Assembly (NCBI GenBank): GCA_958430865.1
Contig: CAUDNR010004429.1
Coordinates: forward strand, 1,396 to 37,805
Length of the DNA: 36,410 bases
Direction of reading: 5' to 3'
Origin: Entrophospora sp. SA101
Lineage: Eukaryota; Glomeromycota; Glomeromycetes; Entrophosporales; Entrophosporaceae
Positions 1 to 10,670 of the stretch are shown here, piece by piece (positions within the stretch are counted from its first letter, which is position 1; each line of letters starts with the position of its first letter). Position numbers and translations under genes: made by a program. The notes under the pieces are model-generated. The model searched no databases and was not told the DNA's origin. It was given only the letters and a program-made list of their open reading frames with translations.

Positions 1-417
1 ATGTTAATGTGGGAAATATTTGCAGGTCACCCACCATTTGACAATAGAGCTCACAATCATCGTTTGATTTTTGATATTTGTGCAAAAGGTTTACGACCAC
101 CAATATTACCTGGAATTCCTGATGATTGTGTGCAAATGATGCAGAGGTGTTGGGATGTGGATCCATCAAAAAGACCAACTAGTAGAGAGCTTTATGATTT
201 CGCTGAAAATAAACGTAATGAAATTTTTAAAAATAATGATGATAATGATACTACTAGCAGTGGTAGTAGTGATTCGCAACAAGCACATAAATCACATCCA
301 GACGCGTATCATACAAGTAGAATATTAGATGAAGAGATTGCTAAATCGAAAAGCTTGAAAATTTATACAAGTAATGATAGCTCGTTAAATAGTCTTGATT
401 TTAACTCTTTTCTCTAA
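1..417 (+). CDS. Protein kinase, C-terminal part (5' end outside window)
   Basis: The window opens inside a kinase domain. The first codons encode the WEIF motif of subdomain IX, followed by HPPFDN, a CW-D-DP-KRP block (subdomain XI) and a Ser/Asn-rich tail ending LDFNSFL. The frame closes with TAA at 415-417. The same residues occur at 28365-28838 after an HCDLHSGN catalytic loop and an APE motif, so the ATG at base 1 is an internal Met (MLMWEIF) and not the true start. Family knowledge: this matches the large tyrosine-kinase-like expansion of Rhizophagus-type fungi. The tail is shorter than in the 28-kb copy, lacking an Asn/Lys-rich insertion. No frameshift is visible in this piece, but ATP-binding and catalytic residues lie outside the window, so activity cannot be judged. 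Confidence 0.85.
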   Translation: MLMWEIFAGHPPFDNRAHNHRLIFDICAKGLRPPILPGIPDDCVQMMQRCWDVDPSKRPTSRELYDFAENKRNEIFKNNDDNDTTSSGSSDSQQAHKSHPDAYHTSRILDEEIAKSKSLKIYTSNDSSLNSLDFNSFL

Positions 418-1712
418 AATGTTGACGGTGAATAAAAATTTCATTATTAATTAATTAAATTACTATCCATTAATTAATACTAACAATGTTTTTTATTTAC
501 ATTTAATTGCATTGGATTCTAATAATTAAAAGAATCGATGAATGACTAATTTAATCTCCGCTATAAATTTATTCATTATCTTTTTATTTATATTTTTATT
601 TATATTTTTATTTTATCTTTATTTTATTTCTTAAAGCTAAATTATAATAATGTTTTGAATAATAAACTTTTTACACTTTTTGATTCTTGTTAAATTGTGG
701 TATCATTTCGGTCGGTTAACAATTATATGGCTTAACTCTTGTCAATTTACTAGTTTACAAATTTAATTTGGTTCCCTCTTTCTTGGACCTAGACGAATCT
801 GTGAACACACTTAATGGTACCAGATAACTGTAAATAAATAAATATGGCCTTTTACAAAGTTCGAGAGCTTCAATTTCTTGTTTACATTCATTGGCTGAGC
901 AAACTCGCTTTGCAAAACAACTCAAGTAGCTTGTTTAACAGCCTTACGTTTATGATTACAATAATACCACCAATATTTCCTTGGACGATGCTTCATTAAC
1001 ACCCGCTAGTTAGCCCTAACCTTTGCTTACTCACTAAAGCAAATTACATTATTAATTGTCACTAGTTAACCAACGTTAGTCCTAACATTGCTTGCTTGCT
1101 CACTGAAGCAAACAAATGTGACTTTTTACCAAAGCGCTAACTACACTTGTTTCTTTTATCAAAATGCTTTAAACAAAGAAAATAAAAATAAAATTTTATT
1201 TTTATTTTATTTTTAAAAGATTATTAACGTTTAATAAAAATAATTATTCTATCACAGAGTTTTATTTTATCAGAATATTACTTATCCATTAATTTCCTCT
1301 GCGATCAAGCGAAGACCAAAAGTTATTAATGAAATTTCGTCACTACAATTGGAAATTAAAGGCTTATCATTGCAAAGTAACTTAACCCAATCAATATTGA
1401 TATTATAAAAACTTCTATAATTATTTACACAGTAATTAGTTGACCCGGAACATAAAGTATCGAATCCCTAATCGATGATTCTATGTATCACGTTATTAAT
1501 ATTAATATAAGAAATGTTCGAGTTTAATAGTAAATGAGTGTGTGGGAGCTGAGTTTGTATTCAGAAAAAGAAAAACTTAGCTCCTTGGGAACAACTGAAA
1601 GGGGATATTGGAATACACAAGAAAATATAAAAAAAAAACTTTGGAATATATATATTTACAAGTTTTTTTTGTAAGTTTTTTATATTTAATTAGCCTTTAA
1701 GGCAATTTTACT
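1..1712 (+). repeat. Segmental duplication, copy A
   Basis: This segment aligns along its length with 28365-30127 in direct orientation. The match covers the kinase C-terminal coding part and about 1.3 kb of 3' flank. Shared landmarks are an ACCTAGACGAATCTGTGA block (788 and 29188), GATGGCC/TATGGCCTTTTACAAAG (near 843 and 29245), TTTATCAGAATRTTA (near 1264 and 29699) and AATGTGTGGGA-type sequence (near 1536 and 29967). Similarity fades just after AGCCTNTAARGCAATTTTACT. Both copies carry small indels, so the duplication is not very recent. Beyond the kinase, 418-1712 holds no gene I can recognise. Confidence 0.85.
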
Positions 1713-2650
1713 CAACATTACTTCTAATGTAGTAGTAATTGATAATTGGTTGATTAGATCATTGACTTCAAATCTCTTTTTGCATTTGAAATTTTTCAAC
1801 AATGTTTGTTGAATATTTAATTTCATTTTCTGAGGGAAGAATTCCATTCCCGAGCTTTAGTGCACATTTTATTGCACTTGTTATAGTAATAGGTTTGGCG
1901 AAGACATAGTAGGACCAGGATTTGAGACATATGAATCATAATTACTTTTTTTTCAGTAGTTTCCTATAATGCGCCTGTGATATATATGAACATTAGTATA
2001 ATATAAAATAAACAGTTGTTGTTTTTTTTCAATTATTAATAATGTTTTTTTTTTGCTCGCGTAAATCAAATTGTTTGATTGATTTAGAAATTTTTGTTAA
2101 ACAATCCATTTGATTGATTGTTTTTTAGATATTTAGATGGATCTGATTAAAATTGAATGAGTAATCTATTCGATTGTTTGTTTTGCTCACATTGTTGTTG
2201 TTTGGTTTAGGATTTTATAATTTTCGCTTTTATTTATATATCACGTTAAATTCGTTGTATTTATTATAATATTTAATAAAAAAGGACTATAACTAAATAC
2301 GTATCCGCTGTGACTGCCTGTATATGAAATTTTATTATAATCAACTGCTTGCAAGCTTTTTTGGGATTATTGGATTTTTACTAATTGAAGCTCCAATCAC
2401 CAATGCTTAAAGAATAAAAATTGTGTTGTTTAGGAGAAAGGAAACGTGACTTCTGAGTGCCTTGAATTTGTCACATCACCTTCAAAAAAAACAATCTGTA
2501 AAACACGTGATAAACAAAAAGTCTAAATAATAATAATAAAAGTTTGTTATGGTAACGATTTTACATTATCAAAAAATTTACCAGTTTCAAAAGTAAAAGG
2601 TTTTTGCTATTTTTATTTTAAAATAATAATATTTCCTAACGTTAATAAAC
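1713..2650. other. Intergenic, no gene seen
   Basis: AT-rich spacer with stops in all frames. Short TTTGATTGATT/CGATTGTTTG repeats occur around 2070-2185. The last part serves as upstream region of the gene starting at 2651; I see no clear TATA box. Confidence 0.5.
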
Positions 2651-4591
2651 ATGAAGAAAAACAAATCGCCCAAAACTCAACAAGAGTTGGAGAATACTTT
2701 CGAAATTGTTAACCACGTTCAAAATAATAGAAACAATATTAATAATGATTTGACATTTAGTAAGAAAAGCATTTCTTAAACTTCCACAAAATAATGTTCA
2801 TTCATCCATTGTATTAATCAAATAGTTTGCATATTTTTTTAATAAGATTATAACTTGTCAAACTCATCGTCATCAGAGTCATCGCCAACAACAGCAGATT
2901 CTGATGATTCATTAAGGACATTAGTGGGAAACAATCAAGTTTATCAACGAGGACATGGGAATCATAAATTTGCTACTACTGCCCTTTCTTCATTTCATGT
3001 TGCGTACCTTGGTGAGAAGGTACCAGAAACTTGCATAAGTGATGTCTTTCAAAAATTATCAGAAGGTCTTGGTGAATTTTTTTGTCAAGATATAATAGAA
3101 GAGGAAGCGATAGATGGAGAACAATTTTCTAGAGAAAAACGGTATATCATATATCCACAAGGAAGTGAAATTAATCCCAAGGAGTTAATTTACACTGACA
3201 CTGGTGTCTCTCTCTACACTATCGATCTTACCAATAAAAAATTATCTGTTGCCAAAAATATTTTACTCGAAAAATATTTAAATATCAAATCTGATGATAA
3301 TAAACTTGAGAATGAGATTAAACAAAAGAAGAAACATGCTTATAAGAGATTTTATCACAATTGGATTGATCTGTGTGTTATATTTTTACCTTCGAATTTA
3401 TTAAAAATTCCTTCTACATATATTTCAACTATGCTGGAACTACAAAAATATGTAACTTTATTTCCTATAATTTGTTCAGTTGATTCACAAATAGGCCTAG
3501 ATGAGCAAAACCGCAGAAAATTATATAAATATTTGGTAAGTAAAAAAATACAATTATTTTTATGGGGAGATGGTTATGTGAGAGGAGAATTATTAGATGG
3601 ACCAAGTAATCGTCAACTTCCTAAGGGTGACGTTGTTGATTCCACAAAAATTCAAAATTTAATGCACAATAGAAAGTTTTTAAAATTAGAATCTGATTTA
3701 GTTTATAAGGATATGCATACTCTAAGAGCTCAAGCTATCAAATTAAAAAAAAATCATAAATTAAAAATCAATTCATCAAATCATGAGAATCAATTTAAAA
3801 AGAAGGAAATACTCATTATTGCATCAATATTAGCCATGCTTGTGGTTTACTTTATAATTTTTCTCGTAGCAAATCTTTCTCTATTAAATATTCTCCCAGG
3901 CAACAGCTATGATAAAATACATAATTCACTTCTCGGTAATAAGCATTTTGGTAATAATGTTCAATATAAAGGATCTTCGGAATACATTCAAGTTTGGCAA
4001 TTGCCAAACAACAAATTTTTATTTGATATAATTGATTCAAATTACGCCAAAGACAAAGAATTTGAGGTTATTTTACAATATGATGATGTGACATCAGTCA
4101 AGAAAGAGGTTAATATGATTGATGAGAACCAATATTCATTTAATATTGATTTTGAGGAATTTGTTGGAGTTGATAAAAATTTATTGATTAAAATAACTGA
4201 TAAAAATGGTACAATTATAAAAGAATTTAACTATTTCCAAACAAATGAAAGAATCTTGGATGGTGGTAGTGAAGAAGAAGAAGAACCTATTATGAGTGAT
4301 TATGATTATTACGATGAGAAATTCTTGAAAAATGATGGATTTGATGATGATGAATTTGATAATGATGATGACAGTGGTATTAGCTTTGCCATTAGTACAA
4401 TTTATCAACGAACCAATAAGATTGTGAATCATGCAGTAGAAGATATTTCTTTAGTGATGGCACGTGTTAAAGCCGTTGCTGAAAAAGTGTTTAAAAAATC
4501 TCATGATTATTTTTCCGGGAAATTCAGCTTCTGGTTACCAGTTTTCTACGAAAAGGTTAAATGTTTTGTGAAGGAGATGTTGGATTTCTAA
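2651..4591 (+). CDS. Hypothetical single-pass membrane protein (two exons)
   Basis: Family not recognised. Model: exon 1 2651-2759 from an ATG (MKKNKSPKTQQELE), intron 2760-2846 (GTAAGA...T-tract...AATAAG), exon 2 2847-4591, giving about 617 aa. The junction is phase 1 and stays open. An alternative acceptor (CATCAG, exon from 2877) is also in phase. Visible parts are a Ser/Asp-rich N-terminus, a globular-looking region to about residue 350, a Lys-rich stretch, one strong hydrophobic segment at about 357-385 (ILIIASILAMLVVYFIIFLV), then a distal domain with an acidic stretch (EEEEE, then Asp-rich) at about 512-550 and a hydrophobic C-terminus. The Lys-rich side next to the segment suggests the N-terminal half is cytosolic (inference). 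There is no signal peptide. It is flanked by non-coding DNA on both sides. It is the longest uninterrupted frame in the window, which supports a real gene. Confidence 0.75.
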
Positions 4592-5440
4592 GTAAAAGTG
4601 TTGTTGACTAGTGTGTATTTGGAGTAAGAAATTTGATCAGTATGTATGTTGATGGTGCATTAAGTCATTTTTTCATATTGAATATTTTATACAAATTACT
4701 GGATTATTATTATTTTTAATGTGTATTAGTCATTATTATTATTACAATATTTATTAATTAATATTAGTATTAGTCTTAATAAGTTTCATAATAACTATCT
4801 TATTGATGATAATAATTTCAATTTCTCAGCACCACAACTGTAATGTGGCGTATACTTATTTTTATAATTCAAATATCCTCCATATAAAAGTAATTAGCCT
4901 AAAGGTATAGAGGCATTTTATTCTTTGATTTCATTAGTAGTATGTTCTGAGTTCTATCTAGAAAATTTACAAAGACATTAAAATTTATTCCAACAAAACC
5001 GGCAACATTTAATTCCATAAACAATAAAAATGACAATGATGACAAAAAAAAATTACCTATCAAATGCACCCTAATATCATTGTCCTATATATATGCAAGT
5101 TGAGTAGCATGACATCAAAACCCTCTTATTATAAAAGGTTTGTAGTGAGGGGCCTTATGAGTAAAAAAACTTGCTTTTAAATTTCCCAATCAAAGTTTAA
5201 AGAAAGTATAGTATTATTAGAGAACTAAAGCAATAGAATTGTTTAATTATTATTTATAAACTAAATTTTGGTTTTTATTTACTTTGTGAGCCTGATCCAA
5301 TGTGAAAGTCCTTCTACAAATTTAAATAGCCCACTGTGTTTATTAGTTTCTTCAAAAAGTAAAAAATTACATCATAATATGTTACAAATGCCATGAATGA
5401 CCCAAAAATTCAGAAGGACTTTATAATAAATAGTATTTTA
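4592..5440. other. Intergenic, no gene seen
   Basis: AT-rich 3' flank with no convincing coding frame on either strand. It may include the far end of the transposon debris that follows, but I could not match it. Confidence 0.45.
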
Positions 5441-5448
5441 TAAATGTA

Positions 5449-5588
5449 CATTCAAACCTCATTATAACGAATTTAGAACTAGTACAAATTTCGAAAGCAG
5501 CTGCAGAAATATCCAATCAAATACATCATTTTGCAGATACTTTCTAAATTTGTACTAGTTATAAATTCGTTATAATGAGGTTTGAAAT
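5449..5588. mobile_element. Inverted-repeat element (MITE-like), about 140 bp
   Basis: The left arm (about 5451-5492, starting TTCAAACCTCATTATAACGA) and right arm (about 5545-5587, ending TCGTTATAATGAGGTTTGAA) are near-perfect reverse complements over roughly 41 bp, around a short loop of about 50 bp. The CTCATTATAACGAA-type end resembles TIRs of pogo/Tigger-like elements (family knowledge, from memory). TA dinucleotides lie just outside both arms, but a clean target-site duplication is not evident. It abuts the truncated 3' side of the hAT relic. Confidence 0.7.
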
Positions 5589-5609
5589 CAGATAAAAAAG
5601 AAACAAAGT

Positions 5610-6590
5610 TGTAATTTACTTTTCAAGTTATTGGAAATAGTCCAACATCTACCTATCAATTTGGAAGTAGCATCAAGTTGTGAAGACCCTTCAATATGAT
5701 GTTTCTTAAAAATTTAACAATATCTTTGACAGCATCTATAATTTCTTTTGCCCAAGGTAAATCTATAATTTTTTTAATAATAAGATTCACTCCATGTGCA
5801 AAGTAATATGAATTAATTAAAAATTAGTAATTCTAATAATCATGTTAATAAAATCATTTATAAAAAATACCTATAAAAAATAATTTTGTTAAATTTATTA
5901 TTAAGAATCTTAAGGGCCTTTTTCATGTTGGCCACATTATCAGTCAAAACTGCAACAACTTATCTTGTCCAACTTCGTTAATTACTTTTAATTTTTCGGA
6001 GATATATTCAGCAGTGTGTGATGGTTCTTTGGTTTCTAATGCTTTCCAAAATAGTGGTTTTGGTAAAGTAACCACGAAATTAACAATTTATTTATTACAG
6101 TTGTTTGTCTATCATTTGTTATACATACATATTTTGATTTTTCAATTTGATTATTATTATTTTCAGTAATTTCATTATATTTATCATTTAACAATTTGAT
6201 AGCGAGTGTTTTTCTGGATTGGTAATTTGTAAGAAAGATGTAGTTTTTGATAAAATAGTGATTTTTCTACAATTGATAGGGGAGACCACTACCAAAAATT
6301 GCTAAAGATAAATAATTGTCTAATTCTTCTTTTCTTTAATTGAACATTTATAAACAAATCCTTTCATGACTTTTTGTTACTTTTTTCATGAGCATTATCA
6401 AAATCTTTCCTTTTAGCTTTATTTTTTTTTTTAACAAAATTTTCAATTCATTTGGTGCGTCATTACAAGAAAGTAAATGTTTAATCATGCGAAGAGATTG
6501 TCCATCAAAAGTATGTTGACAATATAAAAGTTATTCCACTCTCGTATAAAGGAAAATATTAAAGATTTTATTTCACTATAAAGTCTTTGT
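5610..6590 (-). pseudogene. Decayed hAT-family transposase (BED finger + DUF659-like)
   Basis: Reading the minus strand across frames recovers an ordered transposase relic. A BED-type zinc-finger end (YCQHTFDGQSLRMIKHLLSC, near 6465-6520) comes first. Then LSLAIFGSGLPYQL (near 6280-6330), PLFWKALETKEPSHTAEYIS (near 6005-6065), VAVLTDNVANMKKALKIL (near 5905-5960), and FAHGVNLIIKKIIDLPWAKE (near 5740-5800). Last is SSQLDATSKLIGRCWTIS (near 5635-5685). Stops and several frameshifts separate these blocks, for example at KFLR/HHIEG near 5700. The C-terminal hAT dimerisation region is missing, and the relic runs into the inverted-repeat element. No activity is expected. Assignment rests on block order and motif resemblance. 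Confidence 0.75.
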
Positions 6591-6936
6591 ATATTGTAGG
6601 TTCAAATAGCTGATGAAAAATAATCAAATCGGAACTCAAACACTCCAAATTCATACATACGGTTTGACAAACTCCTCAATTTAAAAAAAAAATGATGGAA
6701 GAGAAAGTCTTGAACCATTGTAAAGGATCCAAACAGCATCCTTATTGGAAGTAAAGCATCGGAAAATATTGTTGGGAACTTAAAGGACAAAAAACCTATT
6801 AAACATGCGTTGAGAGCAACTTTTTGTAAAACTTTCATTTTATTAATTAAAAGTCAATTCATATTAATATGAAAATTAAAAAATTAAAAAAAAAATTAAA
6901 TTGGAAAATGTTTCAAATGAAAAAACATTATTTAAG

Positions 6937-7917
6937 TTATAATATATTACAGCCGGATTTCTTCTGAGCATGTTCTCTTGCTTGTCGAGCGGCTTCATCC
7001 TTTAATCTTTTTATTTCTGCTTCTGTTGCTCTTTTATGTTCTTCCGCTGCCCTTCTTTGTTGTTCCTTTTCTTCTCGAAATTTTCTATCTGCTTCATCCA
7101 ATTTTATTTTGATCTCTCTTTGCATTTCTTCATTTAAATTTTTCATTTTAATTTCCGCTTCTTCTCTTTGTCTTGCCATTTCTTCTTCTTGTCTTGCCAC
7201 TCTCTCTTGTTGTGCCTTCAAATCTTCTTCAATCTCACCTACAAGTTTTTCTAATACTTCTTTTTCAGTCATATAACTTCCAATTCTTTCATTTAACTGG
7301 TCTAAATTTTCTGGTCTGTAAACTTCTTTACAAGCATTTAAATGCAATAGAACTCTTTTTCTTGATTCATCTCTGATTATTTTGTTGGTTTCTTTAGCAC
7401 GACCAACTAATGGTGGATTATCTATATGTATAACCTTTTTACATGCTTTGATTACTGCTGAAAGATCTTTGTTTTCATTGATAATTTGTCGCTTATCATT
7501 TTCACACTCGTCGGCATCTTCAAATTCAGGAAAATTGGTTCGCACAATGGTAGTATACTTGACAACATTATTGTCAAAAATAATGGTTCTTAATAAACCA
7601 TAAGCATCCACTTCTTCTTTGGTAAATCTACCACTTGTAACAAATAGTATTTGACTTAACCCATTTTCGATGGAATGAGAAGCATCTGCCAGTTTATAAA
7701 GGACTTCTTGTTGGGTTAATTTTGTATCACCAAGACCAACTGTATCGATGAGTCTAAACGACATCCCATCAATTAAAAATTCTCGAACATTGGCATCTCT
7801 AGTTTCACTGGTAGAACCCGAACTTTCTTTAAATTCTTTTGTACCGCTTATTACGTTCGCTACGGTGGATTTTCCGCTTCCTGTTCTACCAATTAATAAT
7901 ATTGTTCGACTTTGCAT
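6937..7917 (-). CDS. AIG1/GIMAP-like GTPase with coiled coil and CaaX-like tail (paralogue 1)
   Basis: 326 aa from the ATG at 7917-7915; a longer frame upstream has only a TTG. The P-loop is GRTGSGKS (residues 10-17), candidate switch-I Thr lie in the SSGSTSET segment (about 32-39), and G3 is DTVG (58-61) followed by LGDTKLT. The usual AIG1 G4 (T-K/R-x-D) is not clear; RTNFPEF sits at that place. From about residue 215 the protein is a charged Glu/Lys/Arg coiled coil. It ends KKSGCNIL: Cys-Asn-Ile-Leu fits a CaaX prenylation box, and Leu at X favours geranylgeranylation (family knowledge). I infer a membrane-tethered, coiled-coil-oligomerising GTPase. It heads a tandem set with 9344-10354 and 11517-12542. 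No intron is evident. Confidence 0.9.
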   Translation of the reverse strand: MQSRTILLIGRTGSGKSTVANVISGTKEFKESSGSTSETRDANVREFLIDGMSFRLIDTVGLGDTKLTQQEVLYKLADASHSIENGLSQILFVTSGRFTKEEVDAYGLLRTIIFDNNVVKYTTIVRTNFPEFEDADECENDKRQIINENKDLSAVIKACKKVIHIDNPPLVGRAKETNKIIRDESRKRVLLHLNACKEVYRPENLDQLNERIGSYMTEKEVLEKLVGEIEEDLKAQQERVARQEEEMARQREEAEIKMKNLNEEMQREIKIKLDEADRKFREEKEQQRRAAEEHKRATEAEIKRLKDEAARQAREHAQKKSGCNIL

Positions 7918-7977
7918 TTTTGATTTTTTACGCAAAAAAATAATTTGTAAATGAGTAAAAAGTAATCAATCGCTACA

Positions 7978-8042
7978 TTTATATCCCTCGTTATCATTAA
8001 TATCAATAATTGCTGTTATCCATTTTTATGTTAAAATGGTAC
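7978..8042 (-). promoter_or_regulatory. Conserved promoter block of GTPase paralogue 1
   Basis: On the minus strand, GTACCATTTTAACATAAAAAT is followed about 30 bp later by CGAGGGATATAAAT, a TATA-like box about 61 bp before the ATG. The same two elements in the same order precede the other two paralogues (10407-10468 and 12591-12650), while surrounding DNA is less conserved. Confidence 0.6.
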
Positions 8043-8992
8043 GATAACAAATGAAAACGATTTTTCCATGTTACGCATTAATATTAACTATTTATGTCGC
8101 GAAAATCAATACAAATTAAGAAATAATAGAATATTTACTAACGATATATAGAAATACTGGGCTCATTTAAATTTCCAAAAACTGTAATAATAATAATGAG
8201 ATGAAAATACTTACTATTTATTATTAAATAAAATTTTTTTCAAAAAACAAGGATATTTATTGACTGTAATGATCTTTATTGTAAATAATAGATGAACACT
8301 TACGTCCTCCAAACTATTATCAAACCGGTTAAATCATAGATTGGTCTTGCCAAAACAACAGCAGCAAAGATAATCAAGAAATTTATGTTAAAATGGTACA
8401 GTAACAATTTATGTTGGCATTAACTATATATTTATGTTGCGAAAATCTTTACAAATTAAGAAATAATAGAATATTTACTGTAATAGAATACAATAATTTG
8501 CTCATTTTAAATTTCCAAAAACTGTAATAATAACAATAAAATGAAAAACAATATTTTTTCAAATACAATAAATGGTATTTATTGACTGTAATGATCTTTA
8601 TTGTAAATAATAAATGAACACTTACGTACTACAAACTATTAACAAACCGGTTAAATCATAGATTGGTCTTGCCAAAACAACAGCAGCAAAGATAATCTTT
8701 ACAAATTAAGAAATAATAGAATATTTACTGTAATAGAATACAATAATTTGCTCATTTTAAATTTCCAAAAACTGTAATAATAACAATGATGATGATGGAA
8801 ATACTTACTATTTATTATTAAATAAAATGAAAAACAATATTTTTTCAAATACAATGAATGGTATTTATTGACTGTAATGATCTTTATTGTAAATAATAAA
8901 TAAACACTTACGTACTACAAACTATTAACAAACCGGTTAAATCATAGATTGGTCTTACCAAAACAACAACAACAAAGATAATCAAGAAATAT
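8025..8992. repeat. Three-copy tandem array upstream of GTPase paralogue 1
   Basis: Copies start near 8025, 8382 and 8690. Anchors: ACAAATTAAGAAATAATAG at 8111, 8451 and 8701; TATTTATTGACTGTAATGATC near 8256, 8576 and 8863; AAACCGGTTAAATCATAG near 8323, 8646 and 8931. Spacing is 340 bp between copies 1 and 2 but 250 bp between 2 and 3, because copy 3 lacks about 90 bp at its head. Copies 1 and 2 begin with TTTATGTTAAAATGGTAC, the conserved block found upstream of all three GTPase genes. No coding frame is seen. Confidence 0.85.
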
Positions 8993-9343
8993 TTGAATTG
9001 GTTCAGTTGATTCTTGTCAGTTTAAACTTTTTTCTTCAAATTGTATGGTGCAGTACTTATAAAAAATTGATAGCAAATTTTGGTTTTTTTTAAATTAAGG
9101 AAGGACATTTATAAAAAATTATAGTAACCCAATTATTATTTTTTTTTTTTGGTTATTCTTCGCGATCAGTAATCTCAGCCGGCTAAGTCGACTTGCTTAA
9201 AATGATCTATTTTTCTACATGTATACATACATACATTATCTAAAATTTATATACCATAATGACGACGAAGTTGCTCGCCGGCTTTGTGTTTTTATTCTCA
9301 AATTAAAATGTATTTATTATTATTATTCATGAAATTATAAAAA

Positions 9344-10354
9344 TTAAAACCATTTAAATACACAAGCTAAACTATCTAGAGTTTCACCGACTAGTTGAAA
9401 AATACCGCATTTTTTCTCGACATGTTCTCTTGACTTTTGAGCGATTTGGTATTTTAAATTTTTTATTTCTTCTTGTGTTGCTCTTTTTTGTACTTCTATC
9501 GCCCTTCTTTGTTCTTCCATTTCTCTTTGAAATCTTCTATCTGCTTCATCTAATCGTCTTATGATTTCTCTTTGCATTCCTTCATCTAAATTTTTCATCT
9601 TAACTTTTCTTTGTCTTGACATTTCTTCTTGTTGTCTTGCAATTTTCTCTTGTTGTATCCTCAAATCTTCTTCCATCCTACCTACAAGTTTTTCTAACAT
9701 TTCTTTTTCAGTCATATAATTTCCGATTCTTTCGTTTAACTGATCCAAATTTTCTGGTCTATAAACTTCTCTACAAGCACTTAAATGTAATAAAATTCTT
9801 TTTCTTGATTCGTTCCTGGTTGTTCTGTTGGTCTCTTTAGCACGACCGATCAATGGTGGATTATCTAGATGTAGAACCTTTCTACATGCTCTAATTACTG
9901 CTGCAATATCTTCATTTTCATTAATCATTTTTCTTTTATCATTTTCACACTTGTTAACATCTTCAAATTCGGGAAAATTAGTTCGTACAATGGTAGTATA
10001 CTTGATAACATTATCGTCAAAAATGACGGATCTTAACAAGTTGTAAGATTCCACTTCTTCTTTGGTGAATCTTCCGCTTGTAACAAATAATATTTGATTT
10101 AACCCGTTTTTGATGGAATGAGCGGCTTCTGCCAATTTATAAAGAACTTGTTGTGTAGTTAGTTTTGTATCGCCAAGACCGACTGTATCAATGAGTTTAA
10201 ATGATTCTCCATCAATTAAAAATTCTCGAATATTAACATTCCTGGTTTCGCTAGTAGAACCTGAGCTTTCTTTAAATCCTTCAGTGTTGCTGATTACATT
10301 TGCTAACGCGGATTTCCCATTTCCTGTCCTGCCAATTAATAATATTGTTCGCAT
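9344..10354 (-). CDS. AIG1/GIMAP-like GTPase with coiled coil (paralogue 2)
   Basis: 336 aa from the ATG at 10354-10352 (MRTILLIG); the frame runs further upstream but only to a TTG. P-loop GRTGNGKS at 8-15, G3 DTVG at 56-59, G4-position RTNFPEF, then a coiled coil from about 215. It is closer to paralogue 3 than to paralogue 1; for example both have KLTTQQVLYKLAEAAHSIKN. The tail differs from both: KKCGIFQLVGETLDSL followed by ACVFKWF, a hydrophobic segment that could insert in or lie on a membrane (inference). It has no CaaX box. The 3' flank (9236-9343) is also duplicated downstream of paralogue 3 (11432-11516), showing that whole gene units were copied. Confidence 0.9.
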   Translation of the reverse strand: MRTILLIGRTGNGKSALANVISNTEGFKESSGSTSETRNVNIREFLIDGESFKLIDTVGLGDTKLTTQQVLYKLAEAAHSIKNGLNQILFVTSGRFTKEEVESYNLLRSVIFDDNVIKYTTIVRTNFPEFEDVNKCENDKRKMINENEDIAAVIRACRKVLHLDNPPLIGRAKETNRTTRNESRKRILLHLSACREVYRPENLDQLNERIGNYMTEKEMLEKLVGRMEEDLRIQQEKIARQQEEMSRQRKVKMKNLDEGMQREIIRRLDEADRRFQREMEEQRRAIEVQKRATQEEIKNLKYQIAQKSREHVEKKCGIFQLVGETLDSLACVFKWF

Positions 10355-10406
10355 TTTTGATTTTTGATTCTTGCGCAAAAAAACAATTTGCAAATGAATA
10401 AGTCAT

Positions 10407-10468
10407 ATTTATATATCTCGTTATCGATAACATCGATCATTACGTCTATTTTTATGTTTAAATGGCAC
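10407..10468 (-). promoter_or_regulatory. Conserved promoter block of GTPase paralogue 2
   Basis: The minus strand carries GTGCCATTTAAACATAAAAAT and then CGAGATATATAAAT, with the TATA-like box about 53 bp before the ATG. It aligns with the blocks before paralogues 1 and 3. Confidence 0.6.
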
Positions 10469-10670
10469 AGTAACGGATAAAGATTTTTAATTTCTCCATA
10501 TTTGATTAACGTTGGCGTTTTTTCATATATGAAGATCACTAATTAAAGAAACAATAAAAAAGAGTCGATGCTTCAGGAAAACCGGTTATATACATTTACT
10601 ATGATTGGTACATATTCGCTCGCAGTAAACTAATTACAAAAAAAGATTCTTTGGAAAATGAAATCAAACA

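Noticed and set aside
6602..6838. 78-codon minus-strand frame downstream of GTPase 1
   Set aside because: Hydrophobic, Phe-rich, no motif, next to TE debris; no promoter or homology evidence.
7173..7954. Open frames antisense to GTPase 1, with counterparts antisense to copies 2 and 3 (9616-10046, 11783-12007)
   Set aside because: They mirror the Glu/Lys-rich coiled coil and G domain; their recurrence follows from paralogy of the real genes, and they carry no domains of their own.
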